A stretch of 64,000 bases of DNA from CAYTLW01 sp964438735 (GTDB lineage Bacteria > Myxococcota_A > UBA9042), in the NCBI GenBank assembly GCA_964438735.1, contig CAYTLW010000029.1:1-64000 (forward strand), in the 5' to 3' direction. The notes under the pieces are model-generated. The model saw only the letters and a program-made list of their open reading frames with translations, searched no databases and was not told the DNA's origin. Below, in pieces: positions 7,568 to 16,171 of this stretch. Every line of letters begins with the position of its first letter. Position 1 is the stretch's first letter. Both the position numbers and the translations under genes were made by a program.

Positions 7568-9511
7568 ATGGCGCGGCTCCCGGTCTCCCACCTGCTGCTT
7601 GCGGGTCTGCTGTTGTGGGCCGCTGCGGCCGTCGCTGGAGAGCGACCGCCGGCGCTCCTGGAGCCCTTCGCCGGCTATGACATGGTCTTCGGCCCACGTG
7701 GCGAACGCGTCCTCGGACCGGAAGCTGCGCCCGGCGTGCAGGCCATGCTCGAGGCGGAGAAGCCAACCTTGCCCGAAGGTTGCGAGGTGGGCGACATCGC
7801 CATCCAATCACGGGCCATCGCGCTGTCGGTGGCTTGCACCGGGCAGCGTTTCGAGCTCCGGCTGCCGCTGCGCGAGTCGGCCGCCATCGACCCCCGGGCC
7901 ATCAGCACCGCACATTTCACCGTGCCGCCGCCCAAAGTGGCTGGCGGCGACTGCGATCCGACCTGCCAGACGCTGCGTGGTCAGCTGCTGGCCGCGCTGA
8001 TCGAACGCGTTCGTGCAGGTGAAGGCGCCATCACCTGGCAGCAGGTCCGACGTCAGGGCGGCGGCGGCGACGGCTGGATGGGCGCCCTGGCCAGCGCTCA
8101 TGAGGCCCTGGCCACCGGCAATCGACGGCAGGCGCGCACCGCCCTGCAGCGTGCCGTGCACGCGCAGCCGGTCAAGCGACTGAGCGCGGCCCAGGCGCTG
8201 GACCTGGCGCTGCTGGCCGGCGAGGCGCGCGACGATGTCTTGCGGGAGCGCGCGTTGGGCCGGCTGGAAGCGGCGTTGAGCGTGGACACGAACACCACAG
8301 CGGGCCGCGCCGGCCAGGCCATCGCGCTGCAGATACTGCGCTCGGCTGGCAAGCGGGGCCGCGTCGAGGGCCTGGCATGCGCCATCGATCCGAGCCGCTG
8401 TGATGCCCTGCCGGCGGTGCGCGCGCTTGCCGCCGTAGGACGCTACCGGGACGCCGCCGCGATCCTGGACAGGGGGCCCCTGGCGGCCGAGCGAAACCGC
8501 CCGCCCATGGAGATGCTCAAATTGCGCTTTGGCCTGGCCAGCGCCGCCCGTGACGCCGACGGCGAGTTGGCGGTCGCCCGTCGCGTCATGACCGCCTGGC
8601 CCGATTCGCCCGTGGGCGCCGACCTGCTCAGCTCCGGCATGTTGCGCGCCGGCCGCTACCGGCAAGCCATCGAGACCCTGCACGAGCTCAGCCGCAAACA
8701 TCCCGAACGCGACATCGTGCTCGGGCGGATCGCGGGCATGGTGGCCTTCCTGCGCAACGCGGCCAGCGCCGACGCCGCCCTCAATGCAGACGTGCAGGCC
8801 ATCGAGGCGCGCATGAAGGCGGCGGCAAGAGAGCCGACGGATGTGGTGGCGCGCTTTCTGGAAGCGACCCGCAAGTACTACAGCGGCGACTTCGAGGCCT
8901 CGCTGCCCGAGTTGAAGGCGCTGTACGAGACGGATAATCGCGACCCCCGCATACCGCTCTACCTGGCCATGGCCCACTTCTGGCTCGGTCATCAGCAGCG
9001 GGCGGAGAAGCTCATCGACGAAGCGGTACACAGCGGGCCCAGCGACCCGGACGTCTTCTATTGCCGGTCGCAGATCGTGCGCAAACTGGACCTGCCCCAG
9101 GCCATCGCCGACCTGGAACGCTACGTGGAGATGACCAATCGACCCTGGGCGTTGAATCCGGCGAAGAAGGACGATCGCGTCAAAGCCGAGCTCGACTACA
9201 TGCGTCGCGGCGTGCTGCCGCCGGATTGGGATCGTCCGGGACCGGGGCGGGTGCGTTTCGATCCAGCCAACCAGCCCGGCACCCCGGCGTCCGCGGCCGC
9301 GCGATCGGGCAACCGGGCCGCCGTATCGCCCGCAGGCGCGGCCACAGGCGCCGATTCGGTCACCGCAACCGGTGACGCGCCCCAATCCCCAGGCAAGGAT
9401 GGCGACCGAGAAGGGAGCCAAGAGGGCCCGGATACCACCCTGCCCATCCTCATCCTGGTCGCCCTGCTGGCGGCCATCGGCGTGCGCCTGTGGAGTCGGG
9501 GGCGCGCGTGA
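7568..9511 (+). CDS. TPR-containing membrane-anchored exported protein
   Basis: A 647-aa protein with an N-terminal signal peptide (about 1-20, ending 'AAAVAG') and one C-terminal hydrophobic helix (about 622-640) followed by 'SRGRA'. Between them lie TPR-like helical hairpins, most evident around 'YLAMAHFWLGHQQRAEKLI', then a Pro/Ala/Gly-rich low-complexity linker. The protein is therefore probably a periplasmic scaffold held in the inner membrane. The specific role is unknown. Its stop overlaps the next gene's GTG (GTGA), so the two are probably translated together. Confidence 0.75.
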   Translation: MARLPVSHLLLAGLLLWAAAAVAGERPPALLEPFAGYDMVFGPRGERVLGPEAAPGVQAMLEAEKPTLPEGCEVGDIAIQSRAIALSVACTGQRFELRLPLRESAAIDPRAISTAHFTVPPPKVAGGDCDPTCQTLRGQLLAALIERVRAGEGAITWQQVRRQGGGGDGWMGALASAHEALATGNRRQARTALQRAVHAQPVKRLSAAQALDLALLAGEARDDVLRERALGRLEAALSVDTNTTAGRAGQAIALQILRSAGKRGRVEGLACAIDPSRCDALPAVRALAAVGRYRDAAAILDRGPLAAERNRPPMEMLKLRFGLASAARDADGELAVARRVMTAWPDSPVGADLLSSGMLRAGRYRQAIETLHELSRKHPERDIVLGRIAGMVAFLRNAASADAALNADVQAIEARMKAAAREPTDVVARFLEATRKYYSGDFEASLPELKALYETDNRDPRIPLYLAMAHFWLGHQQRAEKLIDEAVHSGPSDPDVFYCRSQIVRKLDLPQAIADLERYVEMTNRPWALNPAKKDDRVKAELDYMRRGVLPPDWDRPGPGRVRFDPANQPGTPASAAARSGNRAAVSPAGAATGADSVTATGDAPQSPGKDGDREGSQEGPDTTLPILILVALLAAIGVRLWSRGRA

Positions 9512-11517
9512 AATCGCCAGCGATGGCGCTGGCGCTCGGCCTCGGTGCCGCCGCCGCGCTGGCCCTGGTATTTGCCCCGGATCGGGCGCCTGAGATTCAA
9601 CGTGTCACCCTTGACGCGGCGACGCTGCGGGCCTGGGTCGGGCCTGATGACGTCATCGAACCGACTGCGGATGGCGCCCGCATCCGGCAGCCGGACGATC
9701 CGAAGTGCAGTCTGCTGGTCCTGCCGGTGGCAGCGGCAGGTGCCACCGATGTCAGCGCGCTGAACGCAACGGTGCGACCCGATGCATCCACGGGGGTCGC
9801 GTGCGACCGCTGGCAGGGCGAGGTGACGGGGCGGGTGCGCGCCGCCGACCGGCAACCGGCTTCGATTCGCCCTGGCGACGACGTGCCCCCCATGGGCGAC
9901 CTGGACCGCCTGACGCTGGCCCTGGCCGCGGCGCTCATCGGCGCCCTGCTGGTGCTCACGGGCCTGGGTCTGATGCGATTGCCCACCGCCGCGCGCCGGC
10001 AGGCGATGTGGATCTTCGTCATTGCGGCCAGCCTGCGCCTGCTCTTCCCGGACCGGCTGGCCATGGTCTATTTCGGCTACGAGCTGCTCGGCCACGCCGC
10101 ACACCTGGACGCCCTGCCCCGCTATGGCCCTGGCAGCACGGCCTTGTGGTCGATGTTACTCGGCTCGCTGACCGACGATCACGGTGTGGTATTGCGCCTG
10201 CACGACCTGCTCGGCGCTGCAACGGTGGCAATCTGGGCGATGGTCGCCACGCGAATCAGCGGCCAACGGGCGACGGGCTGGTGGGTCGGCGCTGTCCTGG
10301 CGTTCAGTCCCCTGTTTCTTCGCGATCACGGCAGCGAGAGCGTGCATGTGGGCGCCATGTGGGCGGTGTCGCTGGCCTGCTACGCGGCGGTCGGGCGCGG
10401 GGCGGTATCCGCCGGTGGGCTGGCGGTGATCACCGCTGGCTGCGTGCTGGCCGGCCTTTTCCGCGCCGACGTGGCCCCGCTGACGTTGTTCACCGTGCTG
10501 GGTTTCCGCTGGCTGGCTGGCGGTCGACTGCGCGACCTGGTGGCTCCGCCGCGCACCGCGCGCCTGCTGATCGTGGTCTGCGGCGTCGCCGGCATGGTCG
10601 CGATCGCCCTGCTGCTGGGGGAGCGTGTGGCGCGCGACCTGGAGCGGGCCAACCTGCCGCAATTGACCAGTTACCCGGCCGACCTGCCGCGACGACTGCT
10701 GCTGGACAATGTGCTGCTGCGCGCAGAGCTCTTTCCCCTGGCCGCCTGGGCCGTCGTGCTCGCCTGGATCGCTCGGGGTCGGGCTGTCGCGGGGGCCCAC
10801 CATCGCTGGCTGTTGCTGCCCGCGCTGGCCATCATCTGGCTGTTGCCCTACTACGCCGACTTCAACGAGACCTCCATGCTGCGCCTGCAGGTGCCGGCGG
10901 CGACCCTCTTCGCCATGGGCGCCGCCGCGCTGGCCTGCCAGCTCGCCACCGACCACGAACGCCCGCTGGCCGCCACGCTGACCTGGGCGATCCTGTGGCT
11001 GCTCAGCGCGGGCTGGACGCTCCCTGCCACCCTGCAAACGAGCAACGCCCACGCCGAGGATCGGCTGCTGGCCGAGGCGCTCGATTCGCTGCCGGGAGAC
11101 GAGCCCTTCTGGCTGGTGACGCGCAGCTACGCCGACGGCGCCACTCGCGATCTGCACCTGCACCTGCCCACCTGGCGTTTTCACCCGCCGTGGCGCAATG
11201 GTCGGGTCGTCTCCATCCGGGATTGGCAGAACGCACAAGAGGTCGGTCTACCGCCGGAGGTGGCCGTCTACTACCTGCAGGGGTATCGATGCTGGATGCA
11301 CCGCCACGATCGCCGTTCGCCATCCCGCCTTCACGATGCGTGTCTGGATCTGCGCAGCCGGAATGACGCCACGCCGGTATTCCGCCGCGAAGCGCCCAAC
11401 CTGGGCGATTCCGTCACGTTCGACCTCTACGGCGCGAGCGATACGCTGGAGGTCGGCCTGTGGCTGTTGACCCAGAGCACGCGCGCGCCCGGATCGTCTG
11501 CTGGCGCATCTTTGTGA
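9508..11517 (+). CDS. Polytopic membrane protein, GT-C glycosyltransferase-like
   Basis: A 669-aa protein with an N-terminal signal anchor, a soluble segment of about 110 residues, roughly 10-12 hydrophobic helices and a soluble C-terminal domain of about 150 residues. This topology matches the GT-C class (ArnT/PMT-like lipid-linked sugar transferases), but the expected acidic catalytic motif near the first periplasmic loop is not clear, so the call is structural only. The GTG at 9508 overlaps the previous stop by four bases; GTG 9490 and ATG 9523 are in-frame alternatives. Confidence 0.6.
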   Translation: MKSPAMALALGLGAAAALALVFAPDRAPEIQRVTLDAATLRAWVGPDDVIEPTADGARIRQPDDPKCSLLVLPVAAAGATDVSALNATVRPDASTGVACDRWQGEVTGRVRAADRQPASIRPGDDVPPMGDLDRLTLALAAALIGALLVLTGLGLMRLPTAARRQAMWIFVIAASLRLLFPDRLAMVYFGYELLGHAAHLDALPRYGPGSTALWSMLLGSLTDDHGVVLRLHDLLGAATVAIWAMVATRISGQRATGWWVGAVLAFSPLFLRDHGSESVHVGAMWAVSLACYAAVGRGAVSAGGLAVITAGCVLAGLFRADVAPLTLFTVLGFRWLAGGRLRDLVAPPRTARLLIVVCGVAGMVAIALLLGERVARDLERANLPQLTSYPADLPRRLLLDNVLLRAELFPLAAWAVVLAWIARGRAVAGAHHRWLLLPALAIIWLLPYYADFNETSMLRLQVPAATLFAMGAAALACQLATDHERPLAATLTWAILWLLSAGWTLPATLQTSNAHAEDRLLAEALDSLPGDEPFWLVTRSYADGATRDLHLHLPTWRFHPPWRNGRVVSIRDWQNAQEVGLPPEVAVYYLQGYRCWMHRHDRRSPSRLHDACLDLRSRNDATPVFRREAPNLGDSVTFDLYGASDTLEVGLWLLTQSTRAPGSSAGASL

Positions 11518-11539
11518 CCGGATTATCCCGTGCTACCAT
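11512..11539 (+). promoter_or_regulatory. Candidate extended -10 promoter before kinase gene
   Basis: TTGTGA (11512-11517) and TACCAT (11534-11539) are separated by 16 bases, and a TG at 11531-11532 gives an extended -10. Each hexamer matches the housekeeping sigma consensus at four of six positions. It would start transcription near 11546, which supports the kinase start at 11599 over an in-frame GTG at 11530. Confidence 0.35.
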
Positions 11540-11598
11540 GCATATCGGCGTCGTGCTCGGCGCCCGGTGACGCCCATCCCTCCGATTCGGCTGCTTCG

Positions 11599-13830
11599 AT
11601 GGATTCGCTTGATCCCGGTCTGGTACGCGCTGCCATCGCCATCGTGGTGGTCGGCCTGGGCGTCTGGCTCGTGGTCTGGCTGGTGCGTCGGCTCTCGGCC
11701 CAGGAGGAGACCAAGGGCGAGCGACTGATTCAGAAGGCGCTCGGCAAGGGCGATCGGATCGGCGCGGCCAGGATCGCATTCGAACATGAGCAGTACGAAC
11801 GCGCGGGCCGGCTCTACCAGGAGGCGGATCGCATCGCGGACGCCGCGCGCGCCTACAAACGGGGTCAGGTCTGGGCCAAAGCAGCGGCCGCCTATGAGCG
11901 CATTCAGGACTGGGATGGCGCCGCCTTCTGCCACAAGAAGGCCGGCGACAAGCGCAACTACCTCCGCGTGCTCAAGGAGGCCGGCAATTGGGATGACGCC
12001 GCGCGCATCGCCGTCGAAGAGGGCAAACCCGGCGAGGCGGCTTCGATGCTGCTCAAGATCGGCCGCAAGAAAGACGCCATCGAGCTGTTTCGCAAGGCCG
12101 GGGACACCGCCAAGATGCACGTTGTGGCCGGTGAGCTGGCCGAAGAAACGGGCGACCACGGCCAGGCGGCCCGTCACTGGGCCAACGTGCAGCAGTACGA
12201 TCGGGCGCTGGAGAACTTCAAGAAGGCCGGGGAGATCCAACTGGCGGCGCAGGTCTTCGTGCGCACCGGTCGCGTGGGCGACGCAGCCCAGCTGCTCTCC
12301 GAACACAAGCTCCACAAGGAGGCCGCGGCCCTGTACGAGCAGCTGCAGATGTTCCGCAAGGCCGCCGCGCAACATTCGCAGGGCGGCGACGTGGAGCGGG
12401 CGATCCAATGCCTGACCCTGGAGGGCGATCGGATCGCGGTCATCAAGCTGCGCATCGCTCGCGGTGAGAACGACGTCGCCCTCCGCCTGGCCGAGGCGGT
12501 GGTGTCCACGGAGACCTGCTTCGCCGAGGCCATGCAGATCGCAGCCGACCTGCGCGTCCAGTCGGACGACGGTGACGGCGCCCTCAAGGACCTCTACCGG
12601 GCGATGCAGGCCGGGCTCGACAACGCCACGCGCCTGGAGGTGGGGCGCAGGGCAGCGGAGCTCTGCGTCGACCTGGCCCGCCCGTCGACCGGCCGCAAGC
12701 TGCTCAGCCGCATCGAAGACCAGGTGCCGGCGACCGGACAGGCGCGCGAGTGGTTCGACAACCTGCGCCAGCAATTCGACGAGCTGCCCGACGAGAGCGA
12801 ACCGGAGTACGTCACCCCCTCCGCCGGCCTGGGAGAGGCCACCTGGGCGGTAGAAGGCGCGGTGGAGGACGAGGCCACCCAGAGCTACCACGAGGGCACA
12901 GTGGCCTATGTGGACGGCCATGTGCAGCCCACCGAGGAATCAGACTTCGGCGTCGAAGTGGGCCCCGACGGCTGGCCGCAGGGCGTGCCGATTGCGCTGG
13001 CATCGCGCTATTCGGGCCTGGAGCGGCTGGGCCAGGGCGGCAATGGCATCGTCTTCCGCGGTGTTGACACGCTGTTGGATCGCATCGTGGTGCTGAAGTT
13101 CATGATCGAGGGCTCCATGCCCACCGAGGTGGCGCGCCGCTACTTCCAGCGCGAAATCAAGATGGCCGCCAGCCTCAGCCACCCGAACATCGTGCACATC
13201 TACGACATGGGCAACGTCGACGACGTGCTCTACTACTCCATGGAATTCGTCGATGGTCGGCCGTTGACCGCCCACCTGCCGCCCAACCAGCCCGTGCGGG
13301 ACAAGGTCTTCATCGGCTCGGTGGTGGAGCAGCTCTGCGCCGCCCTGGATCATGCGCACGAGAAGGACATGGTCCACCGGGACATCAAGCCCGATAACGT
13401 GCTCATCTCCAACGAGGGCACCTGCAAGCTGCTGGACTTCGGCCTGGCGCGAATCCTCGACGAGGGATTCGGCGAGCAGTCCGTGCTGGCGGGAACCCCC
13501 TTCTACATGGCGCCCGAACAGATCGACGGCTCGCTGGTCGACCACCGGGCGGATATCTACGCCCTCGGGGTCATCCTCTTCCGCATGTTCACCGGCAGGC
13601 TGCCCTTCACCGAGGGCAACGTCTTCGTGGCCCATGCGCTCGAGCCGGTGCCCGATCCGCTGCAGTTCAACGCCGAGATCCCCAAGGGCGTGGTCGACGT
13701 GATCTTCCGCTGCATGGAAAAGAAGCCGGACAAGCGACCGGACAACTGCAGGCTGATCAACGTGGCCATCAAGCAGGCCCTGTTCGGCGACCTGCGCCAG
13801 CAGAGTTCGTCCGACCCAGCGCTCGGCTGA
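11599..13830 (+). CDS. Ser/Thr protein kinase with N-terminal TM and helical solenoid
   Basis: A 743-aa protein with an unusual order. An N-terminal membrane helix (about 8-28) is followed by about 350 residues of short Ala/Gly-rich helical hairpins, for example 'AARAYKRGQVWAKAAAAYE' and 'RALENFKKAGEIQLAAQVF', then an acidic linker and finally the kinase domain (about 474-740). Catalytic marks are present: glycine loop 'LGQGGNG', Lys500, 'HRDIKPDN' with Asp595, 'DFG' with Asp613, and 'YMAPEQ'. Most bacterial Hanks-type kinases place the kinase first. The solenoid resembles TPR or clathrin/IFT-type repeats and probably binds partners in the cytoplasm. Confidence 0.9.
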   Translation: MDSLDPGLVRAAIAIVVVGLGVWLVVWLVRRLSAQEETKGERLIQKALGKGDRIGAARIAFEHEQYERAGRLYQEADRIADAARAYKRGQVWAKAAAAYERIQDWDGAAFCHKKAGDKRNYLRVLKEAGNWDDAARIAVEEGKPGEAASMLLKIGRKKDAIELFRKAGDTAKMHVVAGELAEETGDHGQAARHWANVQQYDRALENFKKAGEIQLAAQVFVRTGRVGDAAQLLSEHKLHKEAAALYEQLQMFRKAAAQHSQGGDVERAIQCLTLEGDRIAVIKLRIARGENDVALRLAEAVVSTETCFAEAMQIAADLRVQSDDGDGALKDLYRAMQAGLDNATRLEVGRRAAELCVDLARPSTGRKLLSRIEDQVPATGQAREWFDNLRQQFDELPDESEPEYVTPSAGLGEATWAVEGAVEDEATQSYHEGTVAYVDGHVQPTEESDFGVEVGPDGWPQGVPIALASRYSGLERLGQGGNGIVFRGVDTLLDRIVVLKFMIEGSMPTEVARRYFQREIKMAASLSHPNIVHIYDMGNVDDVLYYSMEFVDGRPLTAHLPPNQPVRDKVFIGSVVEQLCAALDHAHEKDMVHRDIKPDNVLISNEGTCKLLDFGLARILDEGFGEQSVLAGTPFYMAPEQIDGSLVDHRADIYALGVILFRMFTGRLPFTEGNVFVAHALEPVPDPLQFNAEIPKGVVDVIFRCMEKKPDKRPDNCRLINVAIKQALFGDLRQQSSSDPALG

Positions 13831-13839
13831 GCCCTCGCA

Positions 13840-14868
13840 GTGCCCCCACAATCACTCATCTCCATCCTCCTGCCGGTTCGAAACGGCGGTCCGTGGCTGC
13901 GGCAGGCCTGCACCTCTGTGCTGGACAACGCCGCTCACTGTGAGCTGATCGCGGTCGACGATGGCTCGACCGATGACAGCCTGGCGTGTCTACAGGGACT
14001 GGCACGCGTCGAGCCGCGGCTGCGGCTGCTTCGGCAGGCTGCGCGCGGTCATGTGGTCGCGCTCAACCACGCTCTGTCGCAGGCGCGCGGACACCTGGTC
14101 GCCCGCATGGATGCGGATGACGAGTCCCTGCCAGGTCGCCTGGACGCCCAGCTCCAACACTGGCGCACACGGGGGCAACCGGATGACCTGGTCGTGGGCT
14201 GCGGCGTCGAGCCTTTTGCCGACGATCGACCCATCGGCGCCGGCATGGTGCGTTACTGCCGCTGGCTCAATGGCTTGCGGAGCGCCGAAGACCACTGGCG
14301 GGAGCGGCTGGTGGAGTCGCCCATCTGTCACCCGACGGTGCTGCTGCCGACGACCCTGCTACGACGGGCGGGCGGTTGGCTCGACGGCCCCTTCCCGGAG
14401 GATTACGACCTGTGGTTGCGCTTGCTGGAGGCCGGCGCTCGGCTGGAGAAGATCGCCGCCATCGCTTACCGCTGGCGCGACCACGCCGGCCGCCTGACGC
14501 GGGTGGACGCCCGCTATGGGGCGCCCGCATTCGCCGCTCGCAAACGGGACCATCTGGTGGCGACCTGGCTGCGCACCGAGGCCATCGAAGAGGTTCAGAT
14601 CTGCGGCGCTGGCAAGGACGCCAAGCGCTGGTGCGACCTGCTTGCTGAGGCGGATGTACGCGTGCAGCGAGTTTTTGACCTGCACCCCGGTCGCATCGGC
14701 GGCACCATCCGCGGCGACGTGCCCGTGCTGGATCACCGGCGGCTGGTCGACTGGTTGCAGGTGCCGACCCTGGTGGCCATCGGCCGGGCGGGGGGCCGGC
14801 AGCAGGTGCGCGACGAGTTGAACGGGCTGGGCCTGGTAGAGGCGCGCGACTACCTCTGCTTGCAGTAG
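13840..14868 (+). CDS. Family 2 glycosyltransferase with C-terminal Rossmann-like domain
   Basis: A 342-aa protein with a GT-A fold in residues 1-235: 'ISILLPVRNGG', 'VDDGSTDDS' and the metal-binding 'RMDADDESLPGRL'. The last 95 residues form a separate alpha/beta unit that begins with a nucleotide-binding-like 'VQICGAGKDAKRW' and repeats a beta strand in 'PTLVAIGRAGG'. It starts at a GTG nine bases after the kinase stop, with no clear ribosome-binding site, so it may depend on coupling. Likely role: sugar transfer for an envelope polysaccharide; donor and acceptor are unknown. Confidence 0.85.
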   Translation: MPPQSLISILLPVRNGGPWLRQACTSVLDNAAHCELIAVDDGSTDDSLACLQGLARVEPRLRLLRQAARGHVVALNHALSQARGHLVARMDADDESLPGRLDAQLQHWRTRGQPDDLVVGCGVEPFADDRPIGAGMVRYCRWLNGLRSAEDHWRERLVESPICHPTVLLPTTLLRRAGGWLDGPFPEDYDLWLRLLEAGARLEKIAAIAYRWRDHAGRLTRVDARYGAPAFAARKRDHLVATWLRTEAIEEVQICGAGKDAKRWCDLLAEADVRVQRVFDLHPGRIGGTIRGDVPVLDHRRLVDWLQVPTLVAIGRAGGRQQVRDELNGLGLVEARDYLCLQ

Positions 14869-14887
14869 CAGGGAGCCGCGGCAGAGG

Positions 14888-16045
14888 TCAGCGCAGCGCC
14901 TGCGCCGCCTCGACCAGGACCGATTCCAGCGCCAGACGGGTGTTCGGGTTGTAGACGAAGCGCCGCTCCAGGCGCTCGCACGCTTCGATGGCATGGACGA
15001 TGCGACCGACGTCAGCGCGCGCCGCCAGCGCCCGCAGCTCGGTGGCGTAGCGGGCATGAGGCAGGGAGTCGGCGTCCAGCCCGCCGGCGACCAACATGGC
15101 GTCGCGCAGCACCAGGCGGACCGCGTCCACGGCCCAGGCCAGGGCCTCGCGATCCAGGCGTGCCGGTCCGCGCCGCGTGGTCTTGACTGACTTCTTCTTC
15201 TTTTTGACCGGGATGGGCTGGCCGCGGGCCAGGGCGCGGGCCTCGGCGATGGAGCTGGTGGGCGCCGGCTCGTCGGCGGCTTCCTGCGCGTCCAGGGGCT
15301 CCAATCGCGCCCAGGTGCCGATGAACTCGGACACGAAAGCCGGCACATGCGAGGCGCCATTGCTGCCCAGCGAGAGGGTGAAGCGCACCACCTGGTCGAC
15401 CGCAGCCAGCCAGTCGGCCTGGCAGAGAGGGCGGGCGCGGCTCAGCCTGCCCTCGGACAGGGCCGCGGCCACGTGCGCCGCCTGCGGATCGCGGCCTTCG
15501 GCTTCGAGGATGGCGCAGATGTCGCTGGCGGCCAGGTTGGAAAAGCGCACCGCCTGGCTGCGCGAGATGATCGTCCGCAACAACAACTGCGGCTTGCTGG
15601 TCAGCAGGATGAAGTGGGTCCGTGGGGGCGGCTCCTCCAGCGTCTTGAGCAGCGCGTTGGCCGCCTCCTCGCGCAGCCTGTCGGCCGACTCGACCAGCAG
15701 CACCTTGCAACGGCCCACGACCGGATCGAAGCGCAGGCGCCGGCTGGCTTCTCGCACCTGATCGATGCGGATGTTGGCGCCTTTGGGGCTGAGCAGGGAG
15801 ATGTCGGCGTGGTTGCCTCGCTTCAGGGCGCGACAGGAGCGACATCGTCCACAGGCGTCGTCGCGGCCGCTGGCCTTGTTGCATGCCAGGCGAGCGGAGA
15901 GCGCCCAGGCCACGGTCTGCTTGCCGACGCCATCCGGTCCCTGAAAGAGGTAGGCATGAGCCGGCTGGGACGCTGCGCAGATGCGCCGCAGCACCTCTAT
16001 CTGGGCGCCGTGACCGCGAATCTGGGACAGCTGTACAAGGGCCAT
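14888..16045 (-). CDS. holB: DNA polymerase III subunit delta' (clamp loader)
   Basis: A 385-aa clamp-loader AAA+ protein. It has Walker A 'GPDGVGKQT', the zinc-binding cluster 'CGRCRSC' after an earlier Cys, 'ANIRIDQVRE', the Walker B region 'KVLLVESADRLREEAANA' and the 'LLKTLEEPP' element, all typical of HolB. An SRx motif occurs as 'IISRSQAVRF', where the usual Cys is replaced by Gln. A Lys-rich insert ('KKKKKS') sits in the C-terminal collar. The ATG at 16045 matches the family N-terminus; an upstream TTG at 16084 would add 13 residues. It converges with the glycosyltransferase gene. Confidence 0.9.
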   Translation of the reverse strand: MALVQLSQIRGHGAQIEVLRRICAASQPAHAYLFQGPDGVGKQTVAWALSARLACNKASGRDDACGRCRSCRALKRGNHADISLLSPKGANIRIDQVREASRRLRFDPVVGRCKVLLVESADRLREEAANALLKTLEEPPPRTHFILLTSKPQLLLRTIISRSQAVRFSNLAASDICAILEAEGRDPQAAHVAAALSEGRLSRARPLCQADWLAAVDQVVRFTLSLGSNGASHVPAFVSEFIGTWARLEPLDAQEAADEPAPTSSIAEARALARGQPIPVKKKKKSVKTTRRGPARLDREALAWAVDAVRLVLRDAMLVAGGLDADSLPHARYATELRALAARADVGRIVHAIEACERLERRFVYNPNTRLALESVLVEAAQALR

Positions 16046-16171
16046 GGGGGGCCGAGCGTGGGCCAATGTCGGCCGCCCGGTCAAGCTGTCAGCGATCCAC
16101 GGTTGAGCAAAGGGGCGGGCGCCACGTATGATGGGCCTCGTTATCGTCCTCGCCCCCCTCCAGGAGACGCG

